From assembly GCA_946481195.1 (NCBI GenBank), contig CAMLNG010000201.1, positions 1-6,940 on the forward strand: a stretch of DNA of 6,940 nt. Direction: 5' to 3'. Position 1 is the first letter of the stretch. Every line of letters starts with the position of its first letter. The position numbers and the translations under genes were made by a program. Source of the DNA: an uncultured Chromatiaceae bacterium (lineage in GTDB: Bacteria > Pseudomonadota > Gammaproteobacteria > Enterobacterales > Alteromonadaceae). The notes beneath the pieces are model-generated. The model was given only the letters and a program-made list of their open reading frames with translations, was not told the DNA's origin and did no database searches. Below, in pieces: positions 1 through 6,283 of this stretch.

Positions 1-1
1 A

Positions 2-1087
2 GGTATTAACCAACCTTTGCCGTTTGACAGCGAAATTGAGCATACTCAGGAGCTGATAGGGCAAAGCACGGAGCTCAAAGCTGTACTTTCCGAGCTTGAT
101 ACGGTAGCTCGCACTGAATTGCCAGTGTTGTTATCTGGCGAGACTGGTGTAGGAAAAGAACTATTTGCCCGGCGTTTATTGCAAAAGTCGTCGCGAAAGC
201 AAAAAGCGATGATTTATGTCAATTGTGCCGCATTGCCGGAAACCCTGGCTGAAAGTGAGTTGTTCGGTCACAAAAAAGGTGCTTTTTCCGGTGCAGTGCA
301 AGACCGGCTCGGCAAGTTCGAACATGCGGACGGCGGGACCTTATTTTTGGACGAAATAGGTGAATTGTCTTTGTCCGTGCAAGCCAAACTGTTGCGAGTG
401 CTGCAAAACGGCGATATTCAGCGACTGGGCAGTGATGATTGCCGCCGGGTGGATGTCAGAGTCGTAGCTGCCACAAACCGTGATCTGGCCGCAGAAGTTG
501 CTGCCGGTAATTTTCGTGCTGATTTATTCCATCGGCTATCGGTTTATCCCATCCATATTCCACCACTGCGTAAGCGGAAGGGCGATATCGTCTTGCTGGC
601 GGGCCACTACCTGGAACTGAACCGGGTGCGGCTTGGCGTAAGGGCACTGCGTTTATCCATCAGCGCCGCGCAGGCGCTCGAGGTTTACCATTGGCCCGGC
701 AATGTGCGTGAATTAGAGCACTGCATCAGTAGGGCCGCACTAAAAGCATTATCGCAAGGGGCGAGCCGGCAGGACATTATTACTTTGACGCCGTCACTAT
801 TAGAGCTGAGTGAACCATCGGCTTTTAACCAAAGTCTTGCGGAGCCGGCTATCCAATGTCGTCAGAGTTCGTCCGAATCTGCGATACAGCTGCCATCGGA
901 CATAGGTTTAAAGGCTGCTGTTGCGCATTTTCAGCGTGAGATGATTGTGACGACGTTACAAGCCAGCGATGCGAACTGGTCAGATGCAGCCAGAAAGTTA
1001 GCGCTGGACCCGAGTAATTTGCATAAACTCGCGATAAAGCTTGGTATCAAGCAGTCTGCGAAGCACAGTGAAAAGCAGACACAATGA
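2..1087 (+). CDS. norR: NorR-type sigma-54-dependent NO-responsive regulator (5' partial)
   Basis: This is an AAA+ enhancer-binding activator that remodels sigma-54 RNA polymerase. E. coli NorR senses NO through a non-haem iron GAF domain. The frame is open to the left edge, so the gene is 5'-truncated and the roughly 180-residue GAF domain is outside the window; the TTG at 17 is unlikely to be the start. Visible in order (361 residues): Walker A GETGVGK (about 46-52), [10 protein letters not shown] followed by the sigma-54 contact loop GAFSGA (bases 278-295), Walker [22 protein letters not shown], sensor [12 protein letters not shown], then a C-terminal Fis-type helix-turn-helix (about 326-350; NWSDAARKL...[12 protein letters not shown]). 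The runs [11 protein letters not shown] and NVRELEH, and the DNA-binding end, resemble E. coli NorR rather than NtrC generally. Serine replaces the usual threonine of GAFTGA. The gene ends 34 bp before moeB. NorR often controls divergent NO-detoxifying genes (norVW, hmp) or nnrS; any divergent target would be off the left edge. The specific NorR call is likely but not proven without the GAF domain. Confidence 0.87.
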   Translation, partial: GINQPLPFDSEIEHTQELIGQSTELKAVLSELDTVARTELPVLLSGETGVGKELFARRLLQKSSRKQKAMIYVNCAALPETLAESELFGHKKGAFSGAVQDRLGKFEHADGGTLFLDEIGELSLSVQAKLLRVLQNGDIQRLGSDDCRRVDVRVVAATNRDLAAEVAAGNFRADLFHRLSVYPIHIPPLRKRKGDIVLLAGHYLELNRVRLGVRALRLSISAAQALEVYHWPGNVRELEHCISRAALKALSQGASRQDIITLTPSLLELSEPSAFNQSLAEPAIQCRQSSSESAIQLPSDIGLKAAVAHFQREMIVTTLQASDANWSDAARKLALDPSNLHKLAIKLGIKQSAKHSEKQTQ

Positions 1088-1121
1088 GCTGCAATTACTT
1101 TATCGGATAAGGGATAACGCC

Positions 1122-1889
1122 ATGGTTAGTACAAGGGGCAGTCTGGATTCTTTGCAGCAAACCCGCCGTTATAGCCGGCAAATTATGCTGCCAGCAGTCG
1201 ACTTAGTTGGTCAGGAACGATTGCTGAACAGTAAAGTCTTGCTAGTCGGCATGGGTGGTTTGGGCTGTGCGGCGGCGCCATATTTATGCAGCGGTGGTGT
1301 CGGGCAGTTAACCCTGGTGGACGGTGATACGATTGACCTCACTAATTTGCAGCGCCAGATTTTATACACCGACGCAGACATCGGTAAAATGAAGGCACAA
1401 ACAGCAGCACATTGGCTGTCACAGCAAAATCCGGACATTCACATCGACGCGATTTGCCAGTTTGCCGATGAAGACCTGTTAGCAGATTTGGTTGGGCGCC
1501 ATGACCTGGTGCTTGATTGCACAGATAATCTGGTGATCCGCCAACAAATCAGTGATGCCTGCGTACAGGCAAAGACACCATTAATCAGCGCCGCGGCTAT
1601 CCGTTTCGAGGGGCAGCTTTGTTGCTTCAAAAATGACGGTCGCGGGCCTTGTTATCGTTGTGTTTCCAGTCTGTTCGGCGAACAACAGTTAACCTGTCTG
1701 GAAGCCGGGATTTTTGCGCCGGTGGTCGGGTTGATTGGTGTACAACAAGCACTGTGGGCCATGTTATGGCTGTCGGGTGCGCAGGATTTGCCCTGGCACC
1801 AGCTCAGGATTTTTGATGCATTACAAAGCCAGTGGCAGAGTTTCGGCATCATGAAGCAACAGCATTGTTGTTGTGCTAAAGCCACGTAA
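1122..1889 (+). CDS. moeB: MoeB-type molybdopterin-synthase adenylyltransferase
   Basis: This E1-like enzyme adenylates the C-terminal glycine of MoaD so that it can be thiocarboxylated for molybdopterin synthesis, in the cytoplasm. The 255-residue length matches the family (E. coli MoeB is 249). Visible: R-YSRQI near residues 16-21, nucleotide loop VGMGGLG (42-48), DGD (67-69), NLQRQ (75-79), K91 in the position of the E. coli conserved lysine, LDCTDN (131-136), zinc pair CYRC (177-180) and TCLEAG (191-196). The second zinc pair, normally CxxC at the C-terminus, is replaced by HCCC (248-251). I chose the ATG at 1122 because TAAGGGA lies 7 nt upstream and the protein then begins as MoeB does. 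An in-frame GTG at 1041 would overlap norR and add 27 unrelated residues. It lies 34 bp after norR on the same strand and no terminator is visible between them, so co-transcription is possible. The context suggests cofactor supply for nitrate reductase. ThiF is the main alternative; the overall match to MoeB is better. Confidence 0.88.
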   Translation: MVSTRGSLDSLQQTRRYSRQIMLPAVDLVGQERLLNSKVLLVGMGGLGCAAAPYLCSGGVGQLTLVDGDTIDLTNLQRQILYTDADIGKMKAQTAAHWLSQQNPDIHIDAICQFADEDLLADLVGRHDLVLDCTDNLVIRQQISDACVQAKTPLISAAAIRFEGQLCCFKNDGRGPCYRCVSSLFGEQQLTCLEAGIFAPVVGLIGVQQALWAMLWLSGAQDLPWHQLRIFDALQSQWQSFGIMKQQHCCCAKAT

Positions 1890-1901
1890 ATTTTGCAGAA
1901 T

Positions 1902-2288
1902 TCAGTGCAAGCCCGCATGAGGTTCTGCCAGCAACTCACCCTGAATATGTTGCAGTAATTCATAGGCGGCGTTTAAAGAGCAATCCTGCTGCCGGGCTTT
2001 TTTGTAGCCAAAGGAGGTGACTTCTATGTGCCAGGTCGGAATGACGTTCACGCTAGCCAGAGTCTGACGCACACAATTGAGCGAGCAGCCATCCAGCGCC
2101 AGCACCGGCCTTCCTGATTGCGCAACTTTGACCAGAGATTTAATTTTGCCGCCGATTCCTGCTATACAAGACATTTCGGCGATCCCTTCTCTGTCCAGCA
2201 CAACCGCTAAATCATTCGTTAATTGTGCTACGTTTGAGCAGCCTGAGCAGGCATACACCAGTGGTTTTTGATTGGCAAAATGAGGCAT
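1902..2288 (-). CDS. DGC-domain putative zinc-binding protein, function unknown
   Basis: This is a 128-residue soluble protein with no signal peptide or membrane segment. It carries the cysteine pattern of the DGC domain (Pfam PF08859, named for its Asp-Gly-Cys motif): CSGC (14-17), MSCIAGIGG with C41, and LDGCSLNC with C68 and C72, plus C103 in QDCS. The family is presumed to bind zinc through these cysteines, and no biochemical role is established to my knowledge. The ATG at 2288 has CAGGAG 8 nt upstream (2297-2302). The gene is convergent with moeB, with only 12 bp between the stops and no visible terminator. Its upstream region has an exact FNR box and an exact NarL/NarP 7-2-7 site, so it is probably induced without oxygen when nitrate or nitrite is present. 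Possible roles (inference only) include metal or sulfur handling linked to molybdenum cofactor, or repair or sensing under NO stress. Family assignment is confident; function is open. Confidence 0.82.
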   Translation of the reverse strand: MPHFANQKPLVYACSGCSNVAQLTNDLAVVLDREGIAEMSCIAGIGGKIKSLVKVAQSGRPVLALDGCSLNCVRQTLASVNVIPTWHIEVTSFGYKKARQQDCSLNAAYELLQHIQGELLAEPHAGLH

Positions 2289-2346
2289 CCAGAAAACTCC
2301 TGTTGAAGTATTGGACTCAGTCTGCGGCTTGGTTGCGTGTTAGAAC

Positions 2347-2360
2347 TTGATATAAATCAA
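2347..2360. promoter_or_regulatory. FNR-type binding site (exact consensus)
   Basis: TTGAT-ATAA-ATCAA matches the FNR consensus TTGATNNNNATCAA at all ten specified bases, and the symmetry extends one further pair (C...G). The centre at 2353.5 lies 65 bp upstream of the DGC gene's ATG. Class II placement (-41.5) would put the transcription start near 2312, leaving a leader of about 24 nt that contains the ribosome binding site. The -10 at that spacing (CAGACT on the minus strand) is weak. A better hexamer, AATACT at 2312-2307, would place FNR nearer -53, so the exact start is unresolved. Other Crp/Fnr family members such as Dnr or Anr recognise the same motif. Confidence 0.8.
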
Positions 2361-2374
2361 GCTGGGTTCGCGCC

Positions 2375-2390
2375 TACTCATTCAGGGGTA
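2375..2390. promoter_or_regulatory. NarL/NarP 7-2-7 binding site (exact consensus)
   Basis: TACTCAT-TC-AGGGGTA fits two inverted NarL/NarP heptamers (TACYYMT and its complement AKRRGTA) separated by two bases, with no mismatch in either half. Its centre at 2382.5 is 29 bp upstream of the FNR box relative to the DGC gene. In the well-studied E. coli nirB promoter, FNR at -41.5 and NarL/NarP at -69.5 are about the same distance apart. This suggests that phosphorylated NarL or NarP acts with FNR to activate the DGC gene. No NarL/NarP or NarX/NarQ gene is in the window, so the cognate regulator is inferred. Confidence 0.75.
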
Positions 2391-2483
2391 GTTGTGTTAC
2401 TCGGAGAGGTTAAAACAATGATCTATTCAATGAAAACCGTTTTCTGACTAATAATCTCAAAGGGCTTAAGAGCCACCGAGTTT

Positions 2484-3410
2484 TTAAAATGCGATTGTTG
2501 CTGACTGCACTGAACTCACTTTATTTTTCTTGCAAATACTTTTAAATCGTTGGCTGACGGCTGAAAGATATTTGTCCTGATGCCAGCATAAGTGCAGTTG
2601 GCGCGGCATGGGTTGGCTGAACGGTAACACGAATAAGGCGCCGCTGCGCAGCCGGTCCTGGACCGCGAGTTCAGACACCAGCGTCAGGCCAAGGCCTTGT
2701 TGCACGGTATTCAGCACCGCTTCTAACGTATTGAGTTCCAGCACTGTGCCAAGCGCTGATAACTGTGGCCGCAGGTATTTATCAAACTGCTCGCGGCTGC
2801 CCGACTGTGCTTCCCGCAGCACCCAATATTGACCAGCCAAATCGGCGGCGCTCAGCGCAGCGCCGGTTTCTGCTACGCGCTGCACCAGCGGATGCGCCGG
2901 GCTGGTGACCAGCAGCATCTGGTCTTGTTGCCAGGCTTCGCTGTGCAGCTGTGGATGGGTTACTTCACCTTCAATCAGCGCCAAATCGAGCTCAAATGCC
3001 AGCAACCGTTCGGCCAGTTGCTGACTGTTGGCGATAAACACACTAAGCCGCCACTCCGGCCCGAGCTGTGCCAACAAAGACGGCAACAGATAGTTGCCGA
3101 TGGTCTGACTGGCACCAACCCGCAGCACAGCTTTGCCGCTGCCGCCTGTCTCGCCGCTCTGCTGAAACAACTCACCGATATCATCCAGCCGTGTTAGCAT
3201 TTCATCCGCCAGTGGCAACAATAAAGCGCCTTCACTGTTCAGCAGCAGATGCGGATGGGCGCGGTCAAATAACGGCGTACCGAGCTGCAGTTCCAGTTCT
3301 TTCAGCGCTTGGGAGATGGCGCCACGCGTCAGGCACAGCTGGTCGGCGGCAGCGCCTAAATTACCAAGCCGCGCCACGGCGACAAAAGCCTTAAGCTGAC
3401 GAAAACTCAT
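2484..3410 (-). CDS. LysR-family transcriptional regulator, YeiE/CysB-like
   Basis: This is a 308-residue cytoplasmic one-component regulator of typical LysR length. The N-terminal winged helix-turn-helix spans about residues 3-62 (FRQLKAFVAVARLGNLGAAA, RGAISQALKELE, LGTPLFDR). A linker helix follows, then a periplasmic-binding-protein-like effector domain from about 95. That domain opens with LRVGASQTIGNYLLP and includes ALIEGEV, WVLREAQSGSRE and QQGLGLTLVSELAV, a pattern I associate with the YeiE branch and its relatives. The effector is unknown. I chose the ATG at 3410 because MSFRQLKAF is the classical LysR beginning. An in-frame GTG at 3416 has AAGGA 7 nt upstream and could be the true start, adding two residues; the GTG at 3434 is less likely. 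It lies 63 bp downstream of nnrS on the same strand, so read-through from the transporter-nnrS operon is possible, but a candidate promoter lies in the gap. Whether it controls the nitrate/NO genes or is merely an insertion among them cannot be told. Confidence 0.88.
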   Translation of the reverse strand: MSFRQLKAFVAVARLGNLGAAADQLCLTRGAISQALKELELQLGTPLFDRAHPHLLLNSEGALLLPLADEMLTRLDDIGELFQQSGETGGSGKAVLRVGASQTIGNYLLPSLLAQLGPEWRLSVFIANSQQLAERLLAFELDLALIEGEVTHPQLHSEAWQQDQMLLVTSPAHPLVQRVAETGAALSAADLAGQYWVLREAQSGSREQFDKYLRPQLSALGTVLELNTLEAVLNTVQQGLGLTLVSELAVQDRLRSGALFVLPFSQPMPRQLHLCWHQDKYLSAVSQRFKSICKKNKVSSVQSATIAF

Positions 3411-3451
3411 ATTCACATCGTTTTCCTTTTTCACCCATTCGTCAGACTGTT

Positions 3452-3457
3452 CTTATA
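3452..3457 (-). promoter_or_regulatory. Candidate extended -10 promoter of the LysR gene
   Basis: On the minus strand TGCTATAAG gives an extended -10 (TGn plus TATAAG) in the 63-bp gap after nnrS. No good -35 is seen 16-18 bp upstream, which is tolerable for an extended -10. It would start transcription around 3445 and give a leader of about 35 nt to the ATG at 3410. This is a motif match only. Confidence 0.3.
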
Positions 3458-3497
3458 GCAGCAGCGGCACCGAATCAGCCTTCGTTACTCATCACCA

Positions 3498-4700
3498 TTA
3501 TCCGGGATGCCCATCTGCACGCGGGCTAGTCAGAATTTTCCAATAACAGAGCAGAAACAGCATAAACCCGACAACCCAACAAACGGCTGATATTAACACC
3601 CCGGTCAGGTACCACTGGCTGGATTGCAAAGGCAGCAATACACGACAAACCATGGCGGCGATTAAGGCAGCGAACGCCAGCGGCATCCAGCGCGATGTTT
3701 TCAGTTGCCGGCCGGTATGACCCAGTGACACTCTGGACATCATTGACAGGATCATCGCCCCCATAGCGCCAACCGTCAGCATATGGATCGCAAGACTCTG
3801 TGTCACCGCAAGACCTGAGTAGCGTGCGGCAAAAAGCGCCAATCCGGCCGGAATACACCAATAAGCCATATGTAAAGACCAGAGTAGTGGCTCTTGCCAA
3901 GTGATCCAGATTTTCCAGCGGGCAGCCCGCACTGCGAGCAGCGTTGCGGCGACTGTACACAATAAAAAAGGTACTTGGGTGGGCAGCCAGGTTTGCAAAT
4001 GGAAAAAGTGAAAGCCAAATACCGACCAGCAGCTGCCAAGTGCCGCCCGGTCTAACCAAACCAGTGAGGTAACCCGCGTGGTGCGAGTGCCATTGGCGGT
4101 AAACATCGGCAGCACGCGGCCGCCAACAATCGCCATCACCAACGTGATGAGCAGCACCGCACTGGTAGACCCATGATTCTGTAACTGTTCATAACCAGGT
4201 GTTAGGCCAAACCACATCAGAGCATTGCAGATGGTTAATACCAGCAATAACGGAATAAAAAACAAGTTGCGATATTGCCGGGCGGCAATCAATGGTTTTG
4301 CCAGTAACCCGGCAGCCAATGGTAAAAAGCTCAAATCAATCAACATCAACAGTGGTAAAGGCATTGCGACCGGCGCTGCGTTCGCCAGTCGCGCCAGCAA
4401 CCAACAGGCAACTAACAGGGCTAATGGTTTGCCATGCGGCGCGCGCAGCCCGGTCCAGTTTTGCATCGCAGTCAGCAAAAATCCGGCAACAACGGCACTG
4501 CCAAAACCGAACACCATTTCGTGGCTGTGCCAAAAAACTATAGGCAGTGCAGGTTTGAAAGTAACCCAACCGGCGAGAATGGCGCCCCACCAGGCAATAG
4601 CCAGAGCTGAAAAAGAGGCTGCGCCTAAAAATAACGGCCGAAACGCCAGACGCAGTAACACTGGAATTTTCTGCTCCTGAGCTAGATCTGTGATTTGCAT
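3498..4700 (-). CDS. nnrS: NnrS family haem- and copper-binding membrane protein (NO tolerance)
   Basis: NnrS proteins are polytopic inner-membrane proteins, reported to contain haem and copper, that protect cells from NO and nitrosative stress; the mechanism is unsettled. The 400-residue length is typical and the hydropathy pattern fits about twelve membrane segments. Family signatures seen: RLAFRPLFLGA (17-27), WHSHEMVFGF (57-66, with H58 and H60), GFLLTAMQNWTG (73-84), GGRVLPMFTANGT (193-205), H277 in SLHMAY, HMLTVGAMGAMILSMMSRVSLGHTGR (306-331, with H306 and H328). The histidines are the likely metal or haem ligands. The ATG at 4700 has GAGGA only 4 nt upstream, short but usable. It starts 22 bp after the stop of the NarK-type transporter with no terminator between, so both are probably one mRNA. 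That links NO protection to nitrate import. In vibrios nnrS belongs to the NorR regulon, but no convincing sigma-54 promoter is visible here, so FNR or NarL/NarP control through the transporter promoter seems more likely. Confidence 0.92.
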   Translation of the reverse strand: MQITDLAQEQKIPVLLRLAFRPLFLGAASFSALAIAWWGAILAGWVTFKPALPIVFWHSHEMVFGFGSAVVAGFLLTAMQNWTGLRAPHGKPLALLVACWLLARLANAAPVAMPLPLLMLIDLSFLPLAAGLLAKPLIAARQYRNLFFIPLLLVLTICNALMWFGLTPGYEQLQNHGSTSAVLLITLVMAIVGGRVLPMFTANGTRTTRVTSLVWLDRAALGSCWSVFGFHFFHLQTWLPTQVPFLLCTVAATLLAVRAARWKIWITWQEPLLWSLHMAYWCIPAGLALFAARYSGLAVTQSLAIHMLTVGAMGAMILSMMSRVSLGHTGRQLKTSRWMPLAFAALIAAMVCRVLLPLQSSQWYLTGVLISAVCWVVGFMLFLLCYWKILTSPRADGHPG

Positions 4701-4722
4701 AAAGTCCTCATACAGCGACGAG

Positions 4723-6021
4723 TTAATGGTCGTCAGCTAGAAAGTTGTCCGCGCGTGCTTTGGCAAGCGCTAGTTGGAATTGCTCACGTTGGTTAGCAAA
4801 AAACATCAGGATCATGCAAAGGGCCAGCACGCCATACAGCAGCATAAAGCAACCGCTGTAAATGCCCAGCAAGTCCTGAGATAAGCCAAATAGGATGGGG
4901 AGTGTGAAACCGCCGGTTGCTGCAATCGCAGATACCATGCCCGATGCAGCACCAAATCGTTGCGGGTAATAGCGATATAACAAGCTGTACACGCTGGCAC
5001 GGCCTAAGCCCTGGGCGATGCCTACTACAAACAATAGTGCATTGAACAGCCAAACATTAATTTCAATGTGCAGCGCAACCTGCTTATCAATGCCGCGGAT
5101 CACTAAATCTGTCGGCGGGTAACTTAAGAAAAACAAACAACACAGGCAAATCCAGAACACGCTCCAGTTGATGGTTCTGCTGCCAAATCGTTGCGCGAGG
5201 TAGCCGCCAAGCCCACGGACCATGCTGGAGGTCGCGACAAAAAACAGGGTGAAACTGAGCGCTTGTGCCATCGGTAACTGATAGGCCGTCATGTAGTAAT
5301 GCGGTAACCACAGCAGTAATGCCAAAAAACAACCAAACACAAAGTAGTAATACAGTGAAAAACGCCAGAGCCGGCTGTCGGACAACAAATCTCGCCAATC
5401 TGGACGTATGGTTTCCACATCCACAGCAATAGGCTGCGGATGCAAGGTTTTTGCCTGGTTCTGCGAGTTTACCGGTGGACAGAACCAGCTGAATAAGCAC
5501 AACACCAGTAAATTCAGCCAACCCAGATAAAATCCGGCGTCCAATAACAAAGCGATTTGGTCAGCAACCAGGCTGGCGACAAATAACGAGACTGCCGCGC
5601 CGGCGTTACCAATGCCGAAAATGCCCAGCACAAAACCTGCTTTTTGCGGCGCCACCAGCAGGGTCAAATAGCGGGTGCCGAGAGTAAAGCTGACACCTGA
5701 GATACCTAGCCAAAGCCCACAAAACAGATAGCCAGTAAAAGTTTCGACGTAACTGAGCAGAAAAAGTGGTGGCGTTTGCAGCAATAACAATATTTGCCAG
5801 AGTTGCTGCGGACAAATCCGGTCCGCCAGAATGCCGGCAGGAAGGCGCAATAATGCTCCTGATAGTATCGGGCTTGCTAGTAAAAGGCCTAATTCCGTGC
5901 CGCTGAGTTGCCACTGATCCTGCAATAACAAACCTGCGGCGGCATACCAAGTCCAGACAGCAAAACACCAGCCAAAAGTCATAGTTGCGGCAATCACAAC
6001 AGGCCACGGCAGCTTGGTCAT
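4723..6021 (-). CDS. narK: NarK-family nitrate/nitrite transporter (MFS), first of two
   Basis: This inner-membrane major facilitator carries nitrate in (with protons) or exchanges nitrate for nitrite. The 432 residues fit about twelve membrane segments with a cytoplasmic linker near 183-215. Key NarK features are present: the substrate-binding arginine of segment 2 (R59, SGALLRLPAG), the nitrate-signature loop of segment 5 (GIFGIGNAGAAVS, about 133-145), the arginine of segment 8 (R269, SSMVRGLGG) and the second signature of segment 11 (SAIAATGGFTLP, about 374-385). R59 and R269 correspond by position to E. coli NarK R89 and R305. I chose the ATG at 6021 because MTKLPWPVV leads straight into segment 1; the ribosome binding site (GGGA, about 6 nt away) is weak. 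The frame stays open upstream to a GTG at 6144, but that GTG has no ribosome binding site and the extra 41 residues look non-coding. It heads the operon with nnrS. The compact length suggests the NarK1-like (proton symport) subgroup, which is inference. Confidence 0.9.
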   Translation of the reverse strand: MTKLPWPVVIAATMTFGWCFAVWTWYAAAGLLLQDQWQLSGTELGLLLASPILSGALLRLPAGILADRICPQQLWQILLLLQTPPLFLLSYVETFTGYLFCGLWLGISGVSFTLGTRYLTLLVAPQKAGFVLGIFGIGNAGAAVSLFVASLVADQIALLLDAGFYLGWLNLLVLCLFSWFCPPVNSQNQAKTLHPQPIAVDVETIRPDWRDLLSDSRLWRFSLYYYFVFGCFLALLLWLPHYYMTAYQLPMAQALSFTLFFVATSSMVRGLGGYLAQRFGSRTINWSVFWICLCCLFFLSYPPTDLVIRGIDKQVALHIEINVWLFNALLFVVGIAQGLGRASVYSLLYRYYPQRFGAASGMVSAIAATGGFTLPILFGLSQDLLGIYSGCFMLLYGVLALCMILMFFANQREQFQLALAKARADNFLADDH

Positions 6022-6194
6022 TTTATTTCCCAGTCTGAAAGTTGATGGTAGTAATGCTATCGCAACCGGTATCAATACGCTGTCTGAGTAAAGAGGTACT
6101 CCGCAATTGCCATCTTCAACAATACGAACAATCAACCTAACCACAAAGGAGTAGTTTCTGCTGCTTTTACCTGCATCTACCGTTGAGTGAGGTC

Positions 6195-6210
6195 TACCTA
6201 GTTGTAGGTA
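6195..6210. promoter_or_regulatory. NarL/NarP-like 7-2-7 site (one mismatch per half)
   Basis: TACCTAG-TT-GTAGGTA has the 7-2-7 geometry of NarL/NarP sites, each half matching the heptamer consensus at six of seven positions, with the mismatch at the innermost base. It sits inside a larger imperfect inverted repeat whose outer arms are TTGAGT (6183-6188) and ACTCAA (6212-6217). Its centre is 52 bp from the FNR box and about 93 bp upstream of the predicted start of the plus-strand transporter. It could serve either divergent gene. Confidence 0.45.
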
Positions 6211-6247
6211 TACTCAATATTAATCAATAAGATAGCAGTTAAATGCT

Positions 6248-6261
6248 TTGATGTCGGTCAA
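6248..6261. promoter_or_regulatory. FNR-type binding site upstream of the second transporter
   Basis: TTGAT-GTCG-GTCAA matches the FNR consensus at nine of ten positions. The centre, 6254.5, lies 41.5 bp upstream of a start at 6296, the start predicted independently from the candidate -10 TAAAGT (6284-6289). That is the canonical class II FNR arrangement, in which FNR overlaps the -35 position and replaces it. Anaerobic activation of the plus-strand transporter is therefore likely. Related regulators of the Crp/Fnr family could also use it. Confidence 0.65.
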
Positions 6262-6283
6262 AGGAAATGTCCATTAGGCTACC

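Noticed and set aside
17..19. TTG at base 17 as the start of the NorR-like protein
   Set aside because: The frame is open to the left edge and NorR needs an N-terminal sensor domain, so the gene is truncated by the window.
1041..1121. GTG-initiated extension of moeB overlapping norR
   Set aside because: The 27 extra residues do not resemble MoeB, whereas the ATG at 1122 has a well-spaced ribosome binding site.
2359..2376. Sigma-54-like -24/-12 element on the minus strand upstream of the DGC gene
   Set aside because: GG-N10-GC spacing is present (GGCGCG...GC), but the -12 half reads CAGCT rather than TTGCT and the -24 half lacks its leading T. It also overlaps the FNR/NarL region; too weak to call.
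2463..2474. Hairpin GGCT-TAAG-AGCC downstream of lysR as a terminator
   Set aside because: The stem is only four pairs, and there is no T-run in the lysR direction.
2829..3197. Plus-strand reading frame of 122 codons opposite lysR
   Set aside because: It is a shadow of the clearly conserved LysR protein, with no recognisable domain or ribosome binding site.
4225..4680. Plus-strand reading frame of 151 codons opposite nnrS
   Set aside because: It is an antisense shadow of NnrS; its composition (Asn, Ala, Lys rich) follows from the complement of membrane codons.
6022..6144. Extension of the minus-strand transporter to a GTG at 6144
   Set aside because: There is no ribosome binding site before the GTG, the 41 residues are not transporter-like, and the ATG at 6021 leads directly into the first membrane segment.
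6214..6227. Second FNR-like site TCAATATTAATCAA for the minus-strand operon
   Set aside because: It matches at only 8 of 10 positions, and no -10 lies at a suitable distance on the minus strand.
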